In this document: in pieces, positions 1 to 5,571 of the stretch | Position numbering within the stretch: position 1 is the first letter of the stretch | Layout of the letters: each line of letters opens with the position of its first letter | NCBI GenBank assembly: GCA_947306605.1 | Contig: CAMZHB010000122.1 | Span: 1 to 5,628, forward strand | Reading direction: 5' to 3' | From: an uncultured Prevotellaceae bacterium | GTDB lineage: Bacteria > Bacteroidota > Bacteroidia > Bacteroidales > Bacteroidaceae | DNA: 5,628 nucleotides | Notes under the pieces: generated by a model | Seen by the model: the letters and a program-made list of their open reading frames with translations, nothing else | Database searches by the model: none | What the model was told of the DNA's origin: nothing | Position numbers and translations under genes: made by a program

Positions 1-14
1 GAAGCGGCGTCTCT

Positions 15-56
15 AAAGAAAATCCGCCGCCACGGGAAGTCCCATAGCGGCGGATT
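15..56 (-). terminator. Rho-independent terminator of the minus-strand cluster
   Basis: A perfect 10-bp inverted repeat is formed by AATCCGCCGC (21-30) and GCGGCGGATT (47-56). Its 16-nt loop could itself fold through GGG/CCC. Read on the minus strand, the stem runs straight into TTTTCTTT (complement of 15-22), the expected U-tract. The other side of the stem has no T-run, so it should act on minus-strand transcripts only. It lies 23 bp past the flavodoxin stop codon, which fits the end of the mscS-upxY-flavodoxin transcript. Confidence 0.8.
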
Positions 57-78
57 GGTATGAAAGCGCTGGGTTGGG

Positions 79-642
79 TTACTTGAGTGTCTTCACCCAG
101 TCTTCCAGTTGTTTCCTGGTGGCTCCGTTGAGCAGCCGGCCTTCCTTCCACGTCAGTTCGGGATAGGTGCGCCTGAGGTCTTCGCACGATTTCTTGATGG
201 TACTGCCCCCGGAGGTGGCGAAGGGGATGAGGGTTTTGCCCTTGAAATCATACGACTCTATGAAGGTGTTGACGATGGTGGGAGCGGTGTACCACCAGAT
301 GGGGAAGCCGACATAAACAACGTCGTACCGGTCCATGCCCTCCACGGTGGTGCCGATTTCGGGACGTGACGTGGAGTCGGCCATTTCGACGGAACTGCGT
401 GAAGCCTTGTCGGTCCAGTCGAGGTCGGCGGCCGTGTACGCCTGCTTCGGGGCAATTTCATAGAGGTCGGCACCGGCCACTTCGGCCAGTTGCTTGGCCA
501 CCTGGCGTGTCGTGCCGGTGCAAGAGAAATAAGCCACTAACGTTTTCATCTGTTTTGGTTTTTGTTGGTTTGACTTTTGCGCGCATGCCGTCAGCCCGAG
601 GGCCACAAATACGGCAGCAATGAACATTGAAATTTGTCTCAT
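79..642 (-). CDS. Flavodoxin-family lipoprotein
   Basis: A 187-residue flavodoxin-like protein, expected to bind FMN and carry electrons or act as a small quinone/flavin reductase; the partner is unknown. Residues 1-19 form a signal peptide ending in the lipobox LTAC with Cys20, so the mature protein should be a lipoprotein on the outer face of the inner membrane or in the outer membrane. The fold then starts with strand TLVAYFS and the FMN-phosphate loop S40-C-T-G-T-T45. Later flavin-contact segments are FPIWWYTAP (113-121) and ATSGGS (142-147). The pattern fits the Flavodoxin_4-type group common in Bacteroidetes. The start ATG lies 5 bp after the upxY stop codon, without a Shine-Dalgarno sequence, so it is probably cotranscribed with that gene. 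An internal Met32 directly before the first strand could give a cytosolic form without the signal. Family is confident; physiological role is not. Confidence 0.9.
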   Translation of the reverse strand: MRQISMFIAAVFVALGLTACAQKSNQQKPKQMKTLVAYFSCTGTTRQVAKQLAEVAGADLYEIAPKQAYTAADLDWTDKASRSSVEMADSTSRPEIGTTVEGMDRYDVVYVGFPIWWYTAPTIVNTFIESYDFKGKTLIPFATSGGSTIKKSCEDLRRTYPELTWKEGRLLNGATRKQLEDWVKTLK

Positions 643-647
643 CGGTT

Positions 648-1196
648 TTATGTTTTGGGGTTATTGGTTTTCTCGGGAACGGGTTCGCAATACCAGCGCG
701 AGATGCGGAGCATGACGCCCACCTCCATCATGGTCTTGATGAAGTAGTACTCGTTGCGCTTGCGCACCAGGCGGCCGGTAATGCCGGCAAAGGGCCCGTG
801 GACCACACGCACTTCCTTGCCCACCTTGGCCTCGGCTTCAGCCAACGAAATGAACTGGGAGCCCTCGTAATCCGGGTCACAGAGCAACCGGAACTCGCGC
901 ATTTCGGCGTCGGGAATCTCATAGTAATCCTTCGAATCGAGTTTACGGAACACGTGAACCGGTATTCTGCACGTTGCCAGCGCAGCATTGAACGCTTCAA
1001 GGTCGTCGGGTTTCGGCAGGAACACCAGATTATGAACGGCAGGGACCAGATGGCGCGCCACACTGGCGCCGTTGCGTCCCTTCGTGGTGAAGGTCATGGG
1101 AATGAAATAGCTGTAGCCGTGCTCCTCGAGGAACTTCGCCAACGAGAGTTCCTGGCAGTTGAACGTGCGCAGGGCATACCAGCTTGTCGTTTCCAT
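648..1196 (-). CDS. UpxY-like NusG-family transcription antiterminator
   Basis: A 182-residue NusG paralogue of the UpxY type, which binds RNA polymerase and in Bacteroides prevents premature termination in the leaders of particular capsule operons. The NusG N-terminal domain covers about residues 6-107: it opens with SWYALRTF, where NusG proteins have the conserved WY, and has the LVPAVHNLVFLP strand (50-61). A KOW domain follows (about 124-152), with VGKEVRVVHGPFAG matching the usual KOW core G-x-x-V-x-[VI]-x-x-GPF-x-G. Divergence from housekeeping NusG and the short length favour a specialised paralogue. The start ATG is 9 bp after the mscS stop codon and the flavodoxin gene begins 5 bp after its own stop, so it is embedded in an operon. 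UpxY genes usually come first in a polysaccharide operon; here the nearest polysaccharide gene is the kinase at 3178 on the other strand. The target operon cannot be read from the sequence. Confidence 0.88.
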   Translation of the reverse strand: METTSWYALRTFNCQELSLAKFLEEHGYSYFIPMTFTTKGRNGASVARHLVPAVHNLVFLPKPDDLEAFNAALATCRIPVHVFRKLDSKDYYEIPDAEMREFRLLCDPDYEGSQFISLAEAEAKVGKEVRVVHGPFAGITGRLVRKRNEYYFIKTMMEVGVMLRISRWYCEPVPEKTNNPKT

Positions 1197-1205
1197 AAGA
1201 AAAAG

Positions 1206-2138
1206 CTATGCCTGGTGAACGGTGACTTGCGGGAAGGCGAAGGAAATGCCTTCGGCGTTGAAACGTTCGTAGATTTGGCGGTTAATACCGTAGCGCACAT
1301 CCCAGTAATCCTCCTTTTTCACCCAGAGGCGCAGGATGATGTTCACACTGTTGTCGCCCAGCTGGTCGAGGGCCACGTAAGGCTTGGGCACAGGCAGCAC
1401 ACGCTTGTCTGAGGCAGCCACGTCAAGCAATGCCTGCTCCACTGCCGCATAGTCCTGTCCGTACTCGACGGACACCTTGTACTCTATGCGCAACGTGGGA
1501 TGCTTGCTGTAATTGATTACGGTGGCTGTGCTCATGGCGCCGTTGGCCAGATAGACGCGGGTGCCTTCGTAGGTGCGGAGCACGGTGTGGAAGATCTCGA
1601 TGGCTTCCACGTGGCCCAGGATGTCGTCTTTCTTTATCCAGTCGCCCACACGGTAGGGCTTGAACATCAGGATGAGAATGCCGCCCACCAGGTTCGACAG
1701 GTTGTTGCTCATGGCCATGCCGATGGCTACTCCGAAGGCTGCCAGCAGGGCGGCGAACGACGTGGTCTCGACGCCCAGTTTGTTGACGATGGCGATGATG
1801 AGCATCAGCATGAGCAAGGCGTTGACCAAACTGTGGAGGAACGATTTCACGCCCGGCTCGACGTTGCGGTTGGAGAGCAACTTCATCAGCAGTTTGTTTA
1901 TCATGCGGATGACAAAGCGTCCGATGATGAAGATGACCATGGCACCGACCACGCGTCCGCCCATGGTGAGGCTCCAGTTGAACAGCCGCGTGATGAGGGT
2001 CGACATCTTGTCGAGCCCTTCGCCCGTGGTGACATCGTTGACAATGGCATGCGCTATGTTGCGCATGCTGTCGATGGGGTTGCCGAGGCTGTCGGGATTG
2101 GGCAACGCAGCCAACAAAAAGTGAATGAGATTGAACAT
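1206..2138 (-). CDS. mscS: Small-conductance mechanosensitive ion channel (MscS family)
   Basis: A 310-residue inner-membrane channel of the MscS family, which opens under membrane tension to release solutes on osmotic downshock. Hydrophobic helices lie at about 60-82, 101-120 and 124-160. The last is the pore helix, rich in Ala/Gly (FAALLAAFGVAIGMAMSNNL), followed by NLVGGILILMFKPYRVGDWI, which aligns with the E. coli MscS segment ending MFRPFRAGEYV. The beta domain follows with GHVEAIEIFHTVLRT and the NG turn (199-200; ANG where E. coli has PNG), then the C-terminal alpha/beta domain ending in FAFPQVTV. Length is close to E. coli MscS (286). The reading frame extends upstream to a GTG at 2252, but I choose the ATG at 2138: the extra 38 residues are not membrane-like, they would overlap the probable promoter and the upstream repeats, and the protein from Met39 starts naturally. 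It is the first gene of the minus-strand cluster. Confidence 0.93.
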   Translation of the reverse strand: MFNLIHFLLAALPNPDSLGNPIDSMRNIAHAIVNDVTTGEGLDKMSTLITRLFNWSLTMGGRVVGAMVIFIIGRFVIRMINKLLMKLLSNRNVEPGVKSFLHSLVNALLMLMLIIAIVNKLGVETTSFAALLAAFGVAIGMAMSNNLSNLVGGILILMFKPYRVGDWIKKDDILGHVEAIEIFHTVLRTYEGTRVYLANGAMSTATVINYSKHPTLRIEYKVSVEYGQDYAAVEQALLDVAASDKRVLPVPKPYVALDQLGDNSVNIILRLWVKKEDYWDVRYGINRQIYERFNAEGISFAFPQVTVHQA

Positions 2139-2158
2139 CTTGTTTCCGAATTTATCTG

Positions 2159-2166
2159 CAAAATTA
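2159..2166 (-). promoter_or_regulatory. Possible Bacteroidetes -7 promoter box for mscS
   Basis: On the minus strand TAATTTTG matches the Bacteroidetes primary-sigma -7 consensus TAnnTTTG. It ends 20 nt before the chosen mscS ATG, implying a very short leader. No TTTG -33 box is visible at the expected distance, so the call rests on one element and the position. Confidence 0.35.
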
Positions 2167-2218
2167 CAAATAATGCCGGGAGCGACAGCGTTTAGAGCGT
2201 CAGAAATACGCAAAAACT

Positions 2219-2254
2219 GAAATTTTGTCACGCAATCCGGAAGTTTTGTCACCC
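2219..2254 (+). repeat. Tandem direct repeats, probable activator sites upstream of hsp20
   Basis: Two copies of GAA(A/G)TTTTGTCAC(G/C)C lie at 2219-2233 and 2240-2254, identical at 13 of 15 positions, with a centre-to-centre distance of 21 bp (two helical turns). They fall roughly 50-80 bp upstream of the transcription start predicted from the sigma-54 element. That is a plausible place for an enhancer-binding activator to dock two dimers or monomers on one face of the DNA. I do not recognise the motif as that of a named regulator. The repeats could also affect the divergent mscS gene. Confidence 0.55.
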
Positions 2255-2274
2255 GTAACGCCCCTGGAAGCCGT

Positions 2275-2290
2275 TGGCACGCCCCTTGCC
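2275..2290 (+). promoter_or_regulatory. Sigma-54 (RpoN) promoter of hsp20
   Basis: TGGCACG (2275-2281), four bases, then TTGC (2286-2289) matches the sigma-54 consensus TGGCACG-N4-TTGC[AT] at every fixed position except the last W (here C). The essential GG (2276-2277) and GC (2288-2289) are separated by exactly 10 bp. The expected start is near 2301, giving a leader of about 77 nt before the hsp20 ATG. No convincing TAnnTTTG box for the primary sigma factor is seen between here and the gene. Such a promoter needs an AAA+ enhancer-binding protein and RpoN; both occur in Bacteroidetes but are not in this window. Confidence 0.72.
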
Positions 2291-2363
2291 TTTATAAGGT
2301 CGGACGGCTGCCCTGCAAGAGGCGACCGGACTGAACGGAAAATGTATAACAAAACTAAACAAT

Positions 2364-2369
2364 AGGAGG
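2364..2369 (+). promoter_or_regulatory. Strong Shine-Dalgarno site of hsp20
   Basis: AGGAGG, a full match to the anti-Shine-Dalgarno core, sits 8 nt before the ATG at 2378 and fixes that start. None of the other four genes in the window has a comparable site, in line with the general rarity of such sites in Bacteroidetes. Confidence 0.8.
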
Positions 2370-2377
2370 ACTGAATT

Positions 2378-2824
2378 ATGTTACCTGTAAGACATTCACA
2401 AAATTGGTTACCTGATTTGTTCAACGACTTTTTCAGCAACGACTGGACTATGCCGGCCAAGGCCACGGCCCCTGCCATGAACATCATGGAGAGCGAAAAA
2501 GCCTACACTGTGGAACTCGCCGCTCCGGGCATGACGAAAGAAGACTTCAACATCTGTCTGGATGAGGACAACAACCTGGTCATCACCATGGAAAAGAAAC
2601 AAGAAACGCCGGAAAAGAAAGCTGCCGAGGAAAAGAAGGCCGATGTGCGCTACTGGCGCCACGAATTCTGCTACTCGAAGTTCCAACAGGCCATCAGCCT
2701 GCCCGACAACGTGCGCAAGGACCAGATTGCCGCCCAAATGGCCAACGGCGTGCTCACCGTCACCCTGCCGAAGGTTACGGAAGAAGAGAAAGCCAAACTG
2801 AGACAAATGATTACCATCGATTAA
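2378..2824 (+). CDS. Hsp20 / alpha-crystallin small heat-shock protein
   Basis: A 148-residue cytosolic small heat-shock protein, an ATP-independent holdase that binds unfolding proteins and passes them to DnaK/ClpB-type refolding. The N-terminal arm (1-33) has the usual aromatic pattern (NWLPDLFNDFF). The alpha-crystallin domain (about 34-132) contains the ELAAPGMTKEDF strand region, a charged Lys/Glu-rich linker loop (73-88), YSKFQQAISLP (99-109; the Bacteroidetes variant of F-x-R-x-F-x-LP) and the hallmark NGVLTVTLPK (123-132). The C-terminal tail carries I-T-I (145-147), the I-x-I motif that docks onto a neighbouring subunit during oligomer assembly. Length is normal. It is transcribed alone: its own sigma-54-type promoter, a strong ribosome site and a terminator directly downstream. 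It diverges from mscS. The name ibpA/hspA would be a guess. Confidence 0.95.
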   Translation: MLPVRHSQNWLPDLFNDFFSNDWTMPAKATAPAMNIMESEKAYTVELAAPGMTKEDFNICLDEDNNLVITMEKKQETPEKKAAEEKKADVRYWRHEFCYSKFQQAISLPDNVRKDQIAAQMANGVLTVTLPKVTEEEKAKLRQMITID

Positions 2825-2848
2825 GACGGTTTTTTCACACACAAGCTG

Positions 2849-2886
2849 ACTGTAGCCGCCCCGACCGGGCGGCTACAGTTATTTTT
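2849..2886 (+). terminator. Rho-independent terminator of hsp20
   Basis: A perfect 13-bp stem, ACTGTAGCCGCCC (2849-2861) with GGGCGGCTACAGT (2867-2879), closes a 5-nt loop and is followed by TATTTTT (2880-2886). It starts 24 bp after the hsp20 stop codon. The opposite flank has no T-run, so termination should be one-directional. It insulates the downstream kinase gene from hsp20 transcription. Confidence 0.9.
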
Positions 2887-2943
2887 GTACCGTGCCGGAA
2901 CCGGAACGACACATCCCGTTCAAGAGAAAATGCCGTTGACTTT

Positions 2944-3019
2944 GCAGAAGCGGGACTTCGAAAATCAGAAACGCCTTCTCAAAATTTTGAAGTCCGGCCT
3001 TGGCGCGCAGAAGTCCCGC
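2944..3019 (+). repeat. Cluster of inverted and direct repeats, non-coding
   Basis: GCGGGACTTC (2950-2959) has a perfect 10-bp inverted partner GAAGTCCCGC (3010-3019), and a shorter partner GAAGTCC at 2989-2995. GCAGAAG occurs twice in direct orientation (2944-2950, 3007-3013). A perfect 12-bp palindrome TCAAAATTTTGA lies between them (2979-2990). Two mutually exclusive folds are therefore possible (2953-2959 with 2989-2995, or 2950-2959 with 3010-3019). No credible gene covers this stretch. It may be an intergenic repeat of the REP/miniature-element kind or a regulatory region; copy number elsewhere in the genome would tell. Confidence 0.6.
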
Positions 3020-3092
3020 CCGTGTCCCGGCGGCGGCGTTTCACCGTCAAAAGGGCTTATTTATGCAAGTTTTCTTCAGAAAAGAGGCAAGA

Positions 3093-3115
3093 GTAAGAAA
3101 AATTACTTACTTTTG
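3093..3115 (+). promoter_or_regulatory. Probable promoter with overlapping inverted repeat, kinase gene
   Basis: TACTTTTG (3108-3115) is an exact match to the Bacteroidetes -7 consensus TAnnTTTG and lies 62 bp before the kinase ATG. A -33 TTTG box is not visible at the usual spacing. Overlapping it is an inverted repeat GTAAG (3093-3097) / CTTAC (3106-3110) with an 8-bp centre, a possible operator that would compete with polymerase. Confidence 0.5.
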
Positions 3116-3125
3116 TATGGAATTA

Positions 3126-3145
3126 CCGGCCCACAAGTCGGCCGG
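3126..3145 (+). other. Leader hairpin before the kinase gene
   Basis: CCGGCC (3126-3131) and GGCCGG (3140-3145) form a perfect GC-only 6-bp stem with an 8-nt loop. It lies within the predicted 5' leader, just after the likely transcription start. A second weak stem, GGTG/CACC (3149-3152, 3158-3161), follows. There is no T-run, so it is not an obvious terminator. It might be a pause or antitermination signal, but that is only a suggestion. Confidence 0.4.
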
Positions 3146-3177
3146 ACAGGTGTGTACCACCACGTAGAGCTTATAGA

Positions 3178-5571
3178 ATGGACTTCCAGCGACAAGACCG
3201 CAAAAACTTTTCCGATATCTTTCTGTTTTTCCAGAGAGAGGACGTCCGCTACATCCTCCGCCACTGGTATTGGTTGGCCCTGGGTGCCCTCGTGGGATGG
3301 TTTGTCGTCTGGTTCGTGTTCAAGACAAAACAACCCGAATACCAGCAGTCGGCCACCCTGCTCTCACGTGTCGACGCCTCCACCGGCATCACCATCACCG
3401 GTTCAGCGGGCAGCGACGCCCTCGATGCCTTACAGAACTATAACGCAGAGAAAGGCATTGGCAACCTGCTCGACAACCAGATGATAATCCAGTCGCGCCG
3501 GCTCATCACCCGGGTCGTGGACAGCCTGGACCTGCAGACGGCCTACCGCATCCGCACGGGCCTGCGGCCGCAGATGTTGTGGGAATACAGACCCTTCACC
3601 GTAAAATTCCGCGACGGACTGGACCAGCCCCTCACCTTCGATGCCGAAGTGACGAAAAACGGCAAGGTGGAAATCTATAACTTCGAAATCGACGGCAAAC
3701 AGCAAGAAGTGCAACCGCTTGTGGACATGGACAAGCCCTTCTTTACACCCTACGGTGAAGTCACCATTTTCCATGCCGACAACGACCCGAAGTTCATCGG
3801 GCAACGCATCCACGTGGAGCGGATGACAAAGGAACAGGCCGTGATGCACTACTTCCGCCACACCAAGGCCAAAATCCTGGAAGACAAAGCCGACCTGCTG
3901 CATGTAACCGTCACCGACGACAATCCCTACCGCGCTGCCGACATACGCGACGTGCTCATCCACGTGTTCCGCGCCGACATACTTGACTTCAAGAACACAC
4001 AGGCCAACCAGATGTCGCGTTTCGTGAACGAACGCCTCGACACACTGGGCAGCAAGTTGCGCGTCATCCAACTGGCCATCGCCGAGTTCCGCAAGAACAA
4101 CCAGGTCATGGCCTACGAAGACAATATGCGCCACTACCTGAGCCAAAGCACGGCAGCCGACCAACGGCGCCATGAGTTGGAGACGAAACTGGCCATCGTC
4201 AACAACCTGAAATCATATTTGAAAAACAATATGGAAAACACCAACGCCCTGCTGCCCATGCACGACGGCATGGACCAAAGCATGATGCTCTCCATCAACG
4301 CCTACAACACCCTGATGACCGAGTACCTGCGGCTCTACACGCCCGAAGCCGGCGCTTCATCTATTCTGCAAACCATGGAAAAGGGACTGGAAGCACGGCG
4401 TAAGACCATAGAGATGTCGGTGAACAATCTGGTGGCCACATTGCAGACCCAGATAGCCTCGGTAAAAGAAGAGTACGAGCGTCTGCGCCGCCTCATGGAA
4501 GTGCAGCCCGAGGGTACGGCACGCTTCGTGGACCTGCAACGCCAGCAACGCGTACTGGACGACCTGTACATGTATCAGCTCAATGTGCGTGAAGAAGTGA
4601 ACATGCAATTGGCCATCAGCGTGCAAAACATGCGTGTGGTCGAAACCACCCAGCCCCAGAACAGCGCGCCCATCGGCCCCAAGAAACGTTGGTACACACT
4701 CGCCCTGTTGCTCGGACTGGGCATCCCCGCCCTGATACTCTACTACCTGTCACGTGCCGACTGGGTGCTTCACAGCCGTCAAGAGGTGGAGCGTCTGTCG
4801 CGGCTGCCCATTCTCGGTGAAATACCGCAACGCAGCGAGAGCCACCAGGAAAAGCTGCTCATCGGTTCCGACGGAGCCGACGGCCTGGTGCTTGACGCCT
4901 TCCGCATGTTGCGACAGAATCTTGAATTTGTTCGTGGCCACGGTCATGTGATGCTCATCACCTCCTCTACTCCCGGTCAGGGCAAATCGTTCATTTCGCG
5001 CAATCTTGCCGCCACCTGTGCTCTCACTGGCAAACGCGTGCTCCTCATTGACGCCGATATCCGCAAGCTTACCCAAAGCCATCTGGCCATTGGCACGAAA
5101 GAAAGCACCGGTCTGACGAACTACCTGCAGGGCGGCATCACCGATCCCGAGGAAATCATCATGACTAACGGGCTTGCCAACGGCGTGGACTTCATTCCCG
5201 GAGGCGCCGTGCCGCCCAACCCCGCCGAACTGCTCATGCGCCCCGCCCTAACAGAACTCATCAACTATCTGCGGCCACGCTACGAGTACATCTTCATCGA
5301 CACCACGCCGGCCTTCGCCGTGGCCGACGCCCAGACGCTGGCCCACCAGAGCGACCTGACGCTTTATGTCGTCCGCATCGGAGTGGAAAACCGCATGCTG
5401 TTGCCCAATCTGGACCGCATTGCCGCCGAAGGCAAATTCCCCCGCATGAATTACGTCATCAACGGTGTGAAAACCGACTATTCCGCTTATGACGAAAACG
5501 CCAGACCCGCATCGGCCACAAACGAATTCATTCAAAAATTGCGCCGCCGGTTCGAACGATTGCGTAACTGA
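3178..5571 (+). CDS. Wzc-like polysaccharide co-polymerase and BY tyrosine kinase
   Basis: A 797-residue inner-membrane protein that controls chain length and export of capsular or exopolysaccharide and autophosphorylates on tyrosine. The N-terminal Wzz-type domain has its first membrane helix at about 32-48. A long periplasmic region follows, with coiled-coil-like stretches (about 280-345 and 400-480), then the GNVR-type segment (about 448-475, FVDLQRQQRVLDDLY) and the second helix (505-523). The cytosolic kinase domain carries DAFRMLR (573-579; the E-x2-R-x2-R ring-assembly motif with Asp for Glu), Walker A STPGQGKS (597-604), Walker A' LLIDADIR (622-629; D-x-D-x-R) and Walker B YIFIDTTP (704-711). 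All nucleotide-binding residues are present, so it should be active. The tail is unusual: Tyr768 and Tyr771 are the last tyrosines and a basic end (KLRRRFERLRN) follows, with no tyrosine cluster. The start is the first in-frame ATG and leaves a normal short cytosolic N-terminus; no Shine-Dalgarno site is seen. No wza-type exporter gene lies directly upstream. Confidence 0.95.
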   Translation: MDFQRQDRKNFSDIFLFFQREDVRYILRHWYWLALGALVGWFVVWFVFKTKQPEYQQSATLLSRVDASTGITITGSAGSDALDALQNYNAEKGIGNLLDNQMIIQSRRLITRVVDSLDLQTAYRIRTGLRPQMLWEYRPFTVKFRDGLDQPLTFDAEVTKNGKVEIYNFEIDGKQQEVQPLVDMDKPFFTPYGEVTIFHADNDPKFIGQRIHVERMTKEQAVMHYFRHTKAKILEDKADLLHVTVTDDNPYRAADIRDVLIHVFRADILDFKNTQANQMSRFVNERLDTLGSKLRVIQLAIAEFRKNNQVMAYEDNMRHYLSQSTAADQRRHELETKLAIVNNLKSYLKNNMENTNALLPMHDGMDQSMMLSINAYNTLMTEYLRLYTPEAGASSILQTMEKGLEARRKTIEMSVNNLVATLQTQIASVKEEYERLRRLMEVQPEGTARFVDLQRQQRVLDDLYMYQLNVREEVNMQLAISVQNMRVVETTQPQNSAPIGPKKRWYTLALLLGLGIPALILYYLSRADWVLHSRQEVERLSRLPILGEIPQRSESHQEKLLIGSDGADGLVLDAFRMLRQNLEFVRGHGHVMLITSSTPGQGKSFISRNLAATCALTGKRVLLIDADIRKLTQSHLAIGTKESTGLTNYLQGGITDPEEIIMTNGLANGVDFIPGGAVPPNPAELLMRPALTELINYLRPRYEYIFIDTTPAFAVADAQTLAHQSDLTLYVVRIGVENRMLLPNLDRIAAEGKFPRMNYVINGVKTDYSAYDENARPASATNEFIQKLRRRFERLRN

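Noticed and set aside
627..1412. A 261-codon open frame on the plus strand across the upxY and mscS genes
   Set aside because: It is antisense to two genes with clear family motifs, its translation shows no recognisable domain, and long antisense frames are common in GC-rich coding DNA.
2139..2252. N-terminal extension of MscS to a GTG start at 2252
   Set aside because: It would run over the likely mscS -7 box and the upstream repeats, adds residues without membrane or domain character, and the ATG at 2138 gives a normal-length protein.
2298..2327. Possible leader hairpin GGTCG/CGACC in the hsp20 5' region (RNA thermometer idea)
   Set aside because: Only five pairs over a large, imperfect loop, and it does not cover the Shine-Dalgarno site, so a thermometer is not supported.
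3070..3083. TTTTCT/AGAAAA inverted repeat upstream of the kinase promoter
   Set aside because: Short, A/T-only apart from one pair, with a two-base centre; easily arises by chance in this AT-rich patch.
3117..3167. A 16-codon upstream frame (ATG at 3117) ending 10 nt before the kinase ATG
   Set aside because: If the -7 box at 3108-3115 is real, transcription starts at or after this ATG, so it would not be translated. There is also no ribosome site.
2885..3484. A 199-codon plus-strand frame starting right after the hsp20 terminator
   Set aside because: It starts inside the terminator tail, runs through the repeat cluster and promoter, and overlaps 300 bp of the kinase gene in another frame; no domain or ribosome site supports it.
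3430..4173. A 247-codon minus-strand frame inside the kinase gene
   Set aside because: Mirror frame of a well-supported coding region, with His/Val-rich composition typical of an antisense translation.
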